Of a stretch of DNA of 18,411 nt, positions 6,729-13,832 are shown piece after piece. Positions within the stretch are counted from its first letter, which is position 1; each line of letters opens with the position of its first letter. Below the pieces are notes generated by a model, which did no database searches, was not told where the DNA came from, and saw nothing but the letters and a program-made list of their open reading frames with translations. This DNA comes from DASUPK01 sp046732465. GTDB lineage: Bacteria > Actinomycetota > Thermoleophilia > Solirubrobacterales > 70-9. The stretch lies in assembly GCA_046732465.1 (NCBI GenBank), contig JBKPND010000083.1, forward strand, positions 1 through 18,411. Reading direction: 5' to 3'. The translations under genes and the position numbers were made by a program.

Positions 6729-7702
6729 CCCAGCTGCTCGCGGTAGATCTCGGCAACAGCTTCGAGAGCTTCCGGCACGGCGCCGAGGAGTTCTTCCACC
6801 GGCTTTCCGAGATCGCCTGGCCCTCGATGGTGATCGCACTGGCCTTCTACCTCGCCCACCTCCTGGCGCGGAGCCGCGCCTGGCAGAACACGCTGCGGGC
6901 CGCCTATCCGGAGCGGCAGGTGCCGTACGCGCAGATCACCGCCGCCTATCTGGTCGGCGCGGGGATGAACAGCATCGTCCCGGCCCGGGTCGGCGACGCT
7001 GTGAAGATCTTCCTCGCCAAGCGCTCGATCCGGCGCTCGACCTACACCACGGTCGTCTCCTCCTTCTTCGTCGGCTCGGTCTTCGACACGACGGCAGGGA
7101 TCCTGGTCTTCGTCTACGCGCTCACCCAGGGGTTGCTGCCGAAGCCCCCGGAGCTGCCCGACCTGCCCGCCTTCGACATCGCCTTCTGGGCCCAGCATCC
7201 GGGCCTGCTCCTTTTCACGATCACCGCGCTTGGGATCCTGGTCGTCATCCTCTTCGCGGTCCTCGCCCGGCGCGTCGAGGAATTCTGGGACCACATCAAG
7301 CAGGGCGCGATCGTGCTCGCCACCCCGAGCCTCTACCTGCGCACGGTGGCCTCCTGGCAGGGCGTCGGCTGGGTGATGCGCTTCTTCTCCTACTGGTTCT
7401 TTCTCGAGGCCTTCAACGTCGGCGGCTCGTTCCAGAACGTCCTCCTGGTGATGAGCGTGCAGACCGTTTCGAACCTGCTGCCCCTCACTCCGGGCGGCGC
7501 CGGCGCGCAGCAGGCTCTCCTCGTCGCCACCCTGGTCGGACCCGGTCCGATCGCGGTGCTCACCTACTCGGTGGGCCAGCAGATCGCGATCGCGGCCTGG
7601 ACGGTCGTGCTCGCCGCCCTCGCCCTGGTCTTCGTCTTCCGCACCACCGACTGGCGCCGCCTGATCCGCAGCGCGAGCCGCGAGGCGGAGCAGCACGCGT
7701 AG
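6725..7702 (+). CDS. Flippase-like integral membrane protein (UPF0104/LPG-synthase TM domain)
   Basis: A 325-residue polytopic membrane protein with about seven or eight hydrophobic helices, matching the LPG_synthase_TM/UPF0104 family, whose best-known member domain is the flippase part of MprF. Family motifs are AGMNSIVPARVGDAVK (residues about 78-93) and LLPLTPGGAGAQQALL (about 243-258). There is no C-terminal aminoacyl-lipid synthase domain, so it is the flippase-only type, which may move a lipid or lipid-linked glycan. The start overlaps the YihY stop as ATGA. It is the last gene of the dehalogenase operon and ends seven bases before a convergent gene, with no visible terminator. Confidence 0.9.
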   Translation: MTQLLAVDLGNSFESFRHGAEEFFHRLSEIAWPSMVIALAFYLAHLLARSRAWQNTLRAAYPERQVPYAQITAAYLVGAGMNSIVPARVGDAVKIFLAKRSIRRSTYTTVVSSFFVGSVFDTTAGILVFVYALTQGLLPKPPELPDLPAFDIAFWAQHPGLLLFTITALGILVVILFAVLARRVEEFWDHIKQGAIVLATPSLYLRTVASWQGVGWVMRFFSYWFFLEAFNVGGSFQNVLLVMSVQTVSNLLPLTPGGAGAQQALLVATLVGPGPIAVLTYSVGQQIAIAAWTVVLAALALVFVFRTTDWRRLIRSASREAEQHA

Positions 7703-7709
7703 CGGCGAC

Positions 7710-7922
7710 TCAGGCCGCGCGGCGGCTCGGGGTGGGCCTTCGCTTGGGAAGCGAGATGAGCGAACCCGACCGGTCGGCGTCGTTGAGCCCCGAGACGGCC
7801 ACGACGACGAACCCGTAGCCGCAGTCGCAGACCGTGGCGTCGACCACGTCGAGATCCTGGACGGCGATCTCCCGCTCCTCGGCGCACTCCGCATCCGAGC
7901 AGACGACGGTGACCAGCAGCAT
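7710..7922 (-). CDS. Small CX4C/CXC zinc-ribbon-like protein
   Basis: A 70-residue protein of unknown function. Two cysteine pairs, Cys8/Cys13 (VVCSDAEC) and Cys32/Cys34 (VCDCGYGF), look like a mini zinc ribbon. The last 20 residues are basic and rich in Arg, Pro and Ser. I believe similar short proteins are common in Thermoleophilia, but I cannot check this here. It lies 30 bases downstream of the cupin gene on the same strand, probably in one transcript. ATG 7922 has no clear ribosome-binding site. Metal binding is inferred only from cysteine spacing. Confidence 0.7.
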   Translation of the reverse strand: MLLVTVVCSDAECAEEREIAVQDLDVVDATVCDCGYGFVVVAVSGLNDADRSGSLISLPKRRPTPSRRAA

Positions 7923-7952
7923 GCCCCGATCGTTGCGCTGAGCCCGGATGGA

Positions 7953-8282
7953 CTAGCCCAGCACCCAGAATTCCCTGAACGGCTTGGTCAGGTGCCAGGT
8001 CGTGCTGGCGCCCTTCGGAATCGAGAAGAGGTCGCCCTCCTTGACCTCGATCGTCGGGCCACCTTCGATCTCGATCGTCGCTGCGCCCTCGAGAACGAGC
8101 GCGGTCTCACGCTGTTCGAGAGTCCATCTCACGACGTCGTCGTCGGTGTCCGCGAATCGCGAAAGTCCCGCCCAGACCCCCTCGTGGTGCAGTTCGTGCA
8201 TCTCGCCGCCTACGTCGGGATCGGGCTCCCAACCATCGGGCGGGTTGACACTGGAAACGAAAAAGCCGGGCGCGATCTCCAC
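7953..8282 (-). CDS. Cupin-domain protein (DUF861/cupin_3-like)
   Basis: A 109-residue single-domain cupin. The RETALVLEGAATIEIEGG turn, the EVKEGDLFSIPKGASTTWHL strand pair and the closing FREFWVL match the DUF861/EutQ-like branch. The usual cupin metal-binding histidines are mostly absent, as in many members of this branch, so no reaction can be named. GTG 8282 is the only reasonable start before an in-frame stop. A TAGGGT box seven bases upstream suggests its own leaderless promoter even though a pseudopilin gene ends 21 bases upstream. Confidence 0.85.
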   Translation of the reverse strand: MEIAPGFFVSSVNPPDGWEPDPDVGGEMHELHHEGVWAGLSRFADTDDDVVRWTLEQRETALVLEGAATIEIEGGPTIEVKEGDLFSIPKGASTTWHLTKPFREFWVLG

Positions 8283-8289
8283 CGGGTCG

Positions 8290-8295
8290 ACCCTA
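8290..8295 (-). promoter_or_regulatory. Putative -10 box (TAGGGT) of the cupin gene
   Basis: TAGGGT on the minus strand, seven bases before GTG 8282. The spacing equals that of other putative leaderless starts here. The same AGGG could act as a weak ribosome-binding site, so the two readings compete. Confidence 0.35.
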
Positions 8296-8303
8296 GCCGA
8301 CGG

Positions 8304-8933
8304 TCATGTGCCAAGCAACCACTGCCATGGCGGCTGCTCGATGGACGGGAAGCGATAGTGGTCTCGGCCCGGCAGGGTCTCGAGCGGGACCAGCGGGGGG
8401 TCGTCCTCGAGGTTGAGTCGGATGCCGGGGGCGGCGGCGATCTCGGCCGCTCCGGCCTCCCGCACGATCCGCTCCCAGCGCTGCCCGGGTCGGTAGAGCC
8501 AGTAGGTGATCCGGACCAGGCCACCGACTGAACGCCGGTCCTCGACTGAGGTGAACTCGGTGACCCTGCGGTTCGATGCGGTGAGCCCTGCCCCTTCGCC
8601 GGGCGTCGCGCAGCTCGTCTGGCGGCAGTAGCGGAAGTCGACCGGCAGCTCGCCACCGACCGCCGAGGGCGCCGGGGCCAGGTAGCGGACCAGCTTGCCG
8701 AGCGGGAAGCCGTAGGCCAGCGCCAACGGGTTGCGGCCGCAGGGCACCGGGTAGCGGGGCGCGCAGGCGATTCGCCTGGCGAGCATCTCGCCGAGCTCGC
8801 GATCGCCCCGGCGCGCCGGCGAGACGACGAGCGCCGCGATCGCGATCACGATCGACAGGCCGATCATCCCGGCCAGCGCCAGGTACTCGACCGAGGCGGC
8901 GCCTCGCCGCGCTGCTGTCGTCCCATCCGGCAC
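8304..8933 (-). CDS. TadE/Flp-type pseudopilin with extracytoplasmic domain
   Basis: A 209-residue protein starting with a class III prepilin signature: basic residues, RRG, then AASVEY (Gly11 with Glu at +5 and Tyr at +6), then one hydrophobic helix to about residue 38. This is the site cut by TadV/FppA-type peptidases in Flp and TadE/F pseudopilins. The rest is a secreted domain with two cysteine pairs (near residues 56/64 and 103/108) that could form disulfides. The domain ends in a Pro/Trp-rich tail and has no family I recognise. Start GTG 8933 has a GGGGGAG about 11 bases upstream. No other tad genes are in the window, so it is an orphan or its partners lie elsewhere. Confidence 0.75.
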   Translation of the reverse strand: MPDGTTAARRGAASVEYLALAGMIGLSIVIAIAALVVSPARRGDRELGEMLARRIACAPRYPVPCGRNPLALAYGFPLGKLVRYLAPAPSAVGGELPVDFRYCRQTSCATPGEGAGLTASNRRVTEFTSVEDRRSVGGLVRITYWLYRPGQRWERIVREAGAAEIAAAPGIRLNLEDDPPLVPLETLPGRDHYRFPSIEQPPWQWLLGT

Positions 8934-9009
8934 CGGCGCAGGCTCTCCCCCGAGGTGTGTCGGCGGGCGCGCAGCCGTCGCAAATGCCCGGCCAAGGAGT
9001 AGCGCGGTC

Positions 9010-9015
9010 TATGAT
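9010..9015 (+). promoter_or_regulatory. Putative -10 box (TATGAT) upstream of the small helical protein gene
   Basis: TATGAT, near consensus for an actinobacterial -10, ends six bases before ATG 9022. No ribosome-binding site can fit between, so the mRNA is probably leaderless. The AAGGAG at 8994-8999 would be upstream of the transcript and is probably irrelevant. The 88-base region 8934-9021 also serves the divergent pseudopilin gene. Confidence 0.5.
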
Positions 9016-9021
9016 CGACGC

Positions 9022-9291
9022 ATGGAAGGTTTTGGCGGATTGTTCGGCGATCCGGAGGAGATGCGGCGCCGGATGGAGGAGCTACAGGAGCAGATGGCCG
9101 GGGCCCAGAAGGTGGCCTGGGCCGACAACGCGATCAAGCTTGCGGTCGAGATGACGGTCGCCGCGATCAGCTCGCTCGAGCTGACCGGCTCGAGCGACGA
9201 GCAGGCGGTTCAGGTGCGAGATGCGATCCGGATCGTCTTCCCCGAGGCAGTGACCCTGGTCAGGGAGGCCCGGGAGGGCCTTCAGGACTAA
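9022..9291 (+). CDS. Small predicted helical protein, unknown function
   Basis: An 89-residue protein without a recognised family. It opens with a Gly-rich MEGFGGLFGDPEEM, then a charged, Met/Glu/Gln-rich helix to about residue 30 with coiled-coil character, then a helical body ending in REAREGLQD. The opening resembles the N-terminus of YbaB/EbfC nucleoid proteins, but the remainder does not, so I do not assign it there. There is no signal peptide or membrane helix. ATG 9022 is favoured by the TATGAT box; ATG 9011 belongs to a different frame that has no protein-like composition. It precedes an SDR gene by 13 bases and could be co-transcribed. Confidence 0.75.
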   Translation: MEGFGGLFGDPEEMRRRMEELQEQMAGAQKVAWADNAIKLAVEMTVAAISSLELTGSSDEQAVQVRDAIRIVFPEAVTLVREAREGLQD

Positions 9292-9304
9292 CCGGCCCGG
9301 TTCC

Positions 9305-10108
9305 GTGGGCCTGCCGCAAGTCTCGGTCAGCAGCACTGCGCTGGTCACCGGTGCGTCCTCCGGGATCGGGGCCGCGGTTGCGACCGAGCTCGCCTCGCGC
9401 GGCTACCCCCTCATCCTGGTGGCGCGTCGCGAGGAGCGCCTGCACACCCTGGCGACGGAGCTGTCCTCGGAGCACGGCACGGATGCGGAGGTCATCACCG
9501 CCGACCTCGGCGACGAAGGCGAGCGCGCTCGCCTGGAGGAGGAGGTGCGGTCTCGCGGCCGCACGGTCGAGGTGCTGGTAAACAACGCCGGCTTCGGGCA
9601 TCAGGCCGACTTCGCCAGAAGCCCCCGGGAGCGCATGGTCGAGATGGTCCGGGTCAACGTCGAGACGGTGGTCGACCTGACCGGCCGCTTCCTCACACCG
9701 ATGGTGGAGCGAGGCCGGGGGAGCGTCATCAACATCGCGTCGTCGGCCGCCTTTCAGCCGATGCCCGGCTCGGCCGTCTACGGGGCGAGCAAGTCCTTCG
9801 TCCTCTCCTTCAGCGAGGCGATCCGGACCGAGCTGCGCGGAACCGGCGTGACCGTGACCGCCGTCTGCCCGGGACCCGTCCGGACCGAATTCATGGCGAC
9901 CGCCGAGGTTCCCGGAGTCGAGGACCGCACTCCCGGGATCGTCTGGATGTCGGCGGAGGACATCGCGCGCCATGCAGTCGACGGCGCAGCGCACGACAAG
10001 CGCGTCGTCGTCCCGGGCGTGCTGAACCGGGCGGGCGCACTCGCCGGCCAGCACAGCCCGAGGGCGCTCGCGCTGCCGCTGATCGGCCGGATCTGGCGCA
10101 ACCTCTAG
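9305..10108 (+). CDS. SDR-family NAD(P)-dependent oxidoreductase
   Basis: A 267-residue classical short-chain dehydrogenase/reductase. The cofactor-binding glycine motif TGASSGIG is at residues 15-22, and the conserved strand motif LVNNAGFG sits near 94-101. The catalytic Ser falls in NIASSAAF, with YGASK supplying Tyr and Lys, and CPGPVRTEF follows. An Arg after the first strands (VARREERL) suggests preference for NADPH. Substrate cannot be named from sequence. GTG 9305 is the only start that keeps the complete first strand. A hydrolase-fold gene follows after seven bases, making a probable two- or three-gene unit. Confidence 0.93.
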   Translation: MGLPQVSVSSTALVTGASSGIGAAVATELASRGYPLILVARREERLHTLATELSSEHGTDAEVITADLGDEGERARLEEEVRSRGRTVEVLVNNAGFGHQADFARSPRERMVEMVRVNVETVVDLTGRFLTPMVERGRGSVINIASSAAFQPMPGSAVYGASKSFVLSFSEAIRTELRGTGVTVTAVCPGPVRTEFMATAEVPGVEDRTPGIVWMSAEDIARHAVDGAAHDKRVVVPGVLNRAGALAGQHSPRALALPLIGRIWRNL

Positions 10109-10115
10109 ATCCGCC

Positions 10116-10907
10116 GTGCCGACCCTCGAGGCCCGCGGCATCGAGATCGCGTGGAGCGGACGAGGTGAGGGCCAGCCGTTCCTGCTGATCCACGAGACCG
10201 CCGCCAACGCGTCCGTCTGGGACGCCGTGGTCGAGACGCTCGCCGCGGAAGCCCGCGCGCTCAGCTACGACCGTCGCGGTTGGGGGGAGTCGACGGCTCC
10301 GGAGGAGTACCGCCGTACGACGGTCGAGGAGCAGAGCGAGGACGCCGTCTCGGTGCTCGAGTCCGTCGAAGCCGCCCCGGCGGTGATCGTCGGCGCCGGC
10401 GTCGGGGCGATCCTCGCGCTCGATCTCCTGCTCCGCCGCCCCGACCTGGTCGTCGCCACCCTGCTGGTCGAGCCGCCCATGCTGCAGCTCCTGCCGATGG
10501 CGACCGAGGCGCTCTCCGACGATCGGCGCCGGCTGGAGGCGGCGGCCACCTCGGGCGAGAATGCCATCGAGCTCTACCTCTCGGGTGGACTGTCCACGCT
10601 CGGAGCCGAAGTGAGCCGGCTGCCGGAGGAGCTCGTGGCCGCGGCTCGGGAACGCCCCGCGAGCGTGATCGCCGAGATGGGCATCGCCACGGCGTGGCCG
10701 ACGCCGCTGCCGCGGCTCGCCGCCGCCGAGCGCCCATCCACGATCGTCACGGCTCCGTCAACCCCGCCGCTGGTGCGGGAAGCGGCCGCAGCGCTCGCGG
10801 GTCGGCTGGCACGGGCCACCGCCCGTGAGGTCGACTCCGGTTCGACCCCGCCACATGTCGGCGCGGCGGATGTCGTCGCCGCCTTGGCGCTCGAGCTCAG
10901 TCCGTAG
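10116..10907 (+). CDS. Alpha/beta-hydrolase fold protein lacking the nucleophile (probable pseudo-enzyme)
   Basis: A 263-residue alpha/beta-hydrolase fold protein. Landmarks are LLIHETAANASVWD (oxyanion region, residues 23-36), LSYDRRGWGES (49-59) and the nucleophile-elbow strand VIVGAGVGAILALDLLLRRPD (90-110). The elbow should read G-x-Ser-x-G but reads G-A-G-V-G, so Gly95 replaces the nucleophile. The usual acid position after strand 6 reads VTAPSTPP, with no Asp. The late His (TPPHVG) remains. The fold is intact and the frame unbroken, so this looks like a kept non-catalytic protein or a cofactor-free variant, not a decayed gene. Start is GTG 10116. Its end overlaps the convergent zinc-ribbon gene by 11 bases. 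Confidence 0.82.
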   Translation: MPTLEARGIEIAWSGRGEGQPFLLIHETAANASVWDAVVETLAAEARALSYDRRGWGESTAPEEYRRTTVEEQSEDAVSVLESVEAAPAVIVGAGVGAILALDLLLRRPDLVVATLLVEPPMLQLLPMATEALSDDRRRLEAAATSGENAIELYLSGGLSTLGAEVSRLPEELVAAARERPASVIAEMGIATAWPTPLPRLAAAERPSTIVTAPSTPPLVREAAAALAGRLARATAREVDSGSTPPHVGAADVVAALALELSP

Positions 10908-11577
10908 CGGGCAGCTGCTCGGCCTCGACCTCGATCACGCCGCCGCGGCGGGCCACCACGGCGCCCCCCTCGAGCAGGACGGCGATGAACGCGGTGGGAA
11001 TCGCTGCCAGCAGGGTCACCACGACGTCGGTCCAGAACGCCGCCTGCCCGCGCCCGGTGCCCGGACGAAGCCGGCCGGACGCCGCCTCGGAGGCGAAGTC
11101 GCGGTGGAAGGTGAGCAGGTTGAGCAGCGTCTGCCACATCGCGGCCATCCCGGGCCGCGCCAGATGACGGATCCGCTGGGCCTCCAGGCCCTGGCGCGCC
11201 AGCAGCAGTCGGGCGGCCCGGGGTGTCGGCTCGAGACCGTGACCGCCCGGGCGTAGCGCGGCCCAGTTCTCCGCCCCGAGCCAGGCCTGCAGGCTCGCCG
11301 CGTTCGCGGCCCGGAAGGAGACGCGACCGTCCCGTGGCTCCGCGCCTGAGACCAGCCTCTCCGCGGCCTCCTCTGGAGTCGGGACCTGACCGCGGACGAC
11401 GACAAGGCCGCAGTTCTCGCAGCGGTCGATCACCTGGTCCTCGCGCTGCCCGTACCCGTAGGTCTCCACCCAGACGAAGAGCGGCTCCCCATCAGCGGGG
11501 CAGCGTGGCGACTCCGGTCCCGCCGCCTGCTCGAGGCTGACGGCTCGTCCCCGCCGGGTGCCCAGTCCGATCGGCAT
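10897..11577 (-). CDS. Zinc-ribbon-like, C-terminally membrane-anchored protein of unknown function
   Basis: A 226-residue protein. The N-terminal part has Cys26 (RCPADGEPL) and a CENCGLVV pair (Cys53, Cys56), which resembles a zinc ribbon missing one ligand. The middle segment, LEPTPRAARLLLARQGLEA followed by GMAAMWQTLLNLLTF, resembles the last part of class I SAM methyltransferases, although no SAM-binding core is present. One hydrophobic helix spans about 184-208, followed by an 18-residue tail. So it may be a remnant or rearranged methyltransferase-derived protein tied to the membrane; that reading is inference. It follows the reductase gene by five bases, so both are probably one transcript. 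Confidence 0.7.
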   Translation of the reverse strand: MPIGLGTRRGRAVSLEQAAGPESPRCPADGEPLFVWVETYGYGQREDQVIDRCENCGLVVVRGQVPTPEEAAERLVSGAEPRDGRVSFRAANAASLQAWLGAENWAALRPGGHGLEPTPRAARLLLARQGLEAQRIRHLARPGMAAMWQTLLNLLTFHRDFASEAASGRLRPGTGRGQAAFWTDVVVTLLAAIPTAFIAVLLEGGAVVARRGGVIEVEAEQLPATD

Positions 11578-11582
11578 CGGGC

Positions 11583-12722
11583 TCAGGCCTCGACGGGGAG
11601 CGGCAGCTCGACCCCTTCGACGTTCCAGTGCACGTCGAAGGGATCGAGGCCGGTGAGGAAGTCCTTCGGATCGAACGCCTGGGCCGGAGCGAGGGCCCCG
11701 CGTCCGTTGAAGCCTCGCCCGGCGGCGATCAGCGCCCCCTGGCGGAGGGCCGCTGCGGTGAGCCCGTAGACGTCCTTGCCGCTGATCACGCCCCGGCGCT
11801 CGACCTCACCGCGCCTGGCCTCGCAGACGATCGTCCAGCGCACTTGCTCGCGCTGCTGCGGACTGGGTCCCTCGGGGAGGCGGGAGATCAGCGCGTCGGC
11901 GAGGCGCTTCAGCGGAGTCCTCATCGCCAGCCCCGCCGGCCGCACCATCGCCGCGAAGATCGGCGCGATGCGCTCGTTCGAGAAGCCCCCGGCATTGATG
12001 GTGGTTCGTACGTTCCGGGTCCGGATATGCCGTGGCACGGTGATCTGCTCACCCGCCGGGTACCAGATCATGTGCTTCCTGCCCGCCGGGGCCGGAAACT
12101 CATAGGTCCCCCGCCCAGCGCCCCCCCCGACGTCGACCAAAGCCCCCTCGCGCCACTCGACGCCCGTGCCTCGCATGATCTCGAGCGTCGTCCGCGCGGT
12201 TCCGCGGCTCGGCGTGAAGCCCTGCCAGAGATAGCTCAGGGAGACCTCGTCCAGCTCGTCCATGCCGCTGGCCGTGAGCGACGCGATCATGTCGCCGGGC
12301 GCGTAGTCGAACCCCATCGCGGGGATCACGGCGACCCCGGCCTCCGAGGCTCCCGGCCCGTAGCGCTCGAAGGCCATCCTGATGTAGGGCTGCTCGCCGG
12401 TCGAGTCGAGGTAGTGGGTGCCCGTCTCGACGGCCGCCGCCAGGACCGGCTCGCCGAAGCGGACGAAGGGCCCGGCGCAGTCGACGACCACCGAGCATTC
12501 GGCGAGCAGGGCGCGGAGCGAGGCTGGATCGTCGAGCGACGCGGTCTTCACGACGACCTCGCCATCGACCTCCGAGGCGAGTGCGTCGAGCTTGCCGCGG
12601 TTGCGCCCGGAGAGCACGAGGTCTGCCCCGGCGCGGGCGAGCTCGCCGCTCACCAGCCGCCCGGTGTATCCGGTGGCTCCGTAGACCGCGATCGGCCCCT
12701 GTTGCCGGGAGGTGGGCGGCAT
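11583..12722 (-). CDS. Saccharopine dehydrogenase-like NAD(P)-binding oxidoreductase
   Basis: A 379-residue protein of the saccharopine dehydrogenase NADP-binding family, in the group that includes trans-acting enoyl reductases and membrane-lipid related members. The Rossmann motif is AVYGATGYTGRLV near residues 12-24, followed by LSGRNRGKLDAL, VVVDCAGPFVRFGEP and THYLDSTGEQPY, all typical of the family. The substrate is not known; lysine biosynthesis is unlikely for this branch. I chose ATG 12722 over GTG 12746 because a TATCTT box lies seven bases before the ATG. A run of eight C at 12121-12128 encodes glycines and does not break the frame. Confidence 0.88.
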   Translation of the reverse strand: MPPTSRQQGPIAVYGATGYTGRLVSGELARAGADLVLSGRNRGKLDALASEVDGEVVVKTASLDDPASLRALLAECSVVVDCAGPFVRFGEPVLAAAVETGTHYLDSTGEQPYIRMAFERYGPGASEAGVAVIPAMGFDYAPGDMIASLTASGMDELDEVSLSYLWQGFTPSRGTARTTLEIMRGTGVEWREGALVDVGGGAGRGTYEFPAPAGRKHMIWYPAGEQITVPRHIRTRNVRTTINAGGFSNERIAPIFAAMVRPAGLAMRTPLKRLADALISRLPEGPSPQQREQVRWTIVCEARRGEVERRGVISGKDVYGLTAAALRQGALIAAGRGFNGRGALAPAQAFDPKDFLTGLDPFDVHWNVEGVELPLPVEA

Positions 12723-12729
12723 CGCGGCC

Positions 12730-12735
12730 AAGATA
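12730..12735 (-). promoter_or_regulatory. Putative -10 box (TATCTT) of the reductase gene
   Basis: TATCTT on the minus strand is seven bases before ATG 12722, giving a leaderless start. It overlaps by two bases the TACAGT box read on the plus strand, so the two promoters cannot both be occupied at once. Confidence 0.45.
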
Positions 12736-12739
12736 CAGT
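12734..12739 (+). promoter_or_regulatory. Putative -10 box (TACAGT) of the Thr-rich membrane protein gene
   Basis: TACAGT lies seven bases before TTG 12747, mirroring the spacing of the opposite promoter. A leaderless TTG start is uncommon, so this call depends on the start-codon choice. Confidence 0.38.
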
Positions 12740-12746
12740 CCCCCAC

Positions 12747-13832
12747 TTGGAAGCGGCCAGCCCCGGGACAAGCCTCCCGAGCAAGCAGGAGCTGCTCGAC
12801 TTCCAGGCTCGCTGGATGCGGCCGGCCGGCATCTCCGCGATCGTCGGCGCGCTGATCTTCGCGGCCTCGTTGCCCATCCAGCCTTCCGGCGGGGGAGACA
12901 ACGACGCCGAGCGGCTCACCAACTTCAGCGACAAATCGACCGAGCTGATCGTCGGTCAGGGGATCCTGATCGGGCTCGCCGTACTGCTCTTCATCCCGCT
13001 GCTCTGGGTCCTGTTCCGCTCGGCACGGGGTCGGAGCGAGCGCGTTCGGAGCTGGGCCGTTGCCCTGGCGTTCGTCGGCCCGGTCCTCTTCTCGATCTCC
13101 GGAGTGATCGTGGCCATCGCGCTGAGCGACGTCGCCGACAAGTTCGTCGATCAGGCCCCGGCGAAGGAACGGCAGGCACGGGAGCAGGCGGAAGCCGCTC
13201 AGTCGGCGGCCACGAAGGGCGGATCCGACAAATCGGCCGCGACGACGACTGAATCCACCACCACGACGCCGTCGACGACGGGCACTCAGTCGACGACCAC
13301 CGCCCAGTCGACGACAACGACCCCGAGGACGCCGGACCAGGCGGCGAGCAAGGCGCGCGATGACCTCGCGAGCGATCTGATCGACGACTCCGGCTCGCTC
13401 CAGGCCGGATCGCTGGTGCGCTTCATCGGCCTGATCACGCTCGTCTTCGCGATGATCTACATCCCGCTCTGGTGCATGCGCACCGGCCTGCTGACGCGAT
13501 TCTGGGGGATGCTGGGCATCGCTCTCGGCGTGGCGCTGCTGCTGATCCCGGTCGGGATCTTCGGCCTGGTGCTCTGGTTCGCGATCATCGGCCTGATGCT
13601 CGCCGGCGTGTGGGCCAGGCCCCTGCCTCCGGCCTGGGCGGCCGGAGAGGCGATCCCCTGGCAGAGTCCCGGCGAGGGGGGACCTCCGCCCCAGGGTGGC
13701 GGTCCGGGCACCATCGAGGGCAGCGGCCGCGAGGTCTCCGAGGAGCCGCTCCCAGAGGACGGCGGTGGCGAGGAGACACCGCCCACCGAGACGCAGGGTC
13801 AGCGTAGGAAGAAGCGCAAGCGGCGCAAGTAG
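12747..13832 (+). CDS. Multi-pass membrane protein with Thr-rich extracytoplasmic loop and basic tail
   Basis: A 361-residue protein I do not recognise. Three hydrophobic helices lie at about residues 27-45, 70-92 and 103-128. A polar region with a Lys/Glu/Ala-rich helix and a Thr/Ser tract follows (bases 13240-13332, with TTTTP-type repeats). Two or three more helices come after, then a Pro/Gly-rich, acidic tail ending in RRKKRKRRK. The Thr tract probably sits outside the cell and may be glycosylated; the basic end would be cytoplasmic. Start: TTG 12747 keeps the LPSKQELLDFQARW segment and matches a TACAGT box; ATG 12816 is the alternative. The frame is open far upstream, but that part is antisense to the reductase gene. 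It abuts the convergent VOC gene with no gap. Confidence 0.75.
   Translation: MEAASPGTSLPSKQELLDFQARWMRPAGISAIVGALIFAASLPIQPSGGGDNDAERLTNFSDKSTELIVGQGILIGLAVLLFIPLLWVLFRSARGRSERVRSWAVALAFVGPVLFSISGVIVAIALSDVADKFVDQAPAKERQAREQAEAAQSAATKGGSDKSAATTTESTTTTPSTTGTQSTTTAQSTTTTPRTPDQAASKARDDLASDLIDDSGSLQAGSLVRFIGLITLVFAMIYIPLWCMRTGLLTRFWGMLGIALGVALLLIPVGIFGLVLWFAIIGLMLAGVWARPLPPAWAAGEAIPWQSPGEGGPPPQGGGPGTIEGSGREVSEEPLPEDGGGEETPPTETQGQRRKKRKRRK

Noticed and set aside
6596..7894. 432-codon minus-strand open frame
   Set aside because: It is antisense to the flippase-like and YihY genes; its Glu/Arg/Asp-rich sequence is typical of the complement of hydrophobic coding sequence in high-GC DNA.
9260..10207. 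315-codon minus-strand open frame rich in Asp, Gly, His and Arg
   Set aside because: It is antisense to the SDR gene, which has all classical motifs.
12121..12128. Run of eight C as a possible frameshift or phase-variation site
   Set aside because: The reductase frame reads through it as glycines without interruption and the protein is full length.
11628..12746. Plus-strand open frame upstream of the Thr-rich membrane protein
   Set aside because: It is antisense to the saccharopine-dehydrogenase-like gene, whose family motifs are clear, and its own sequence has no domain character.
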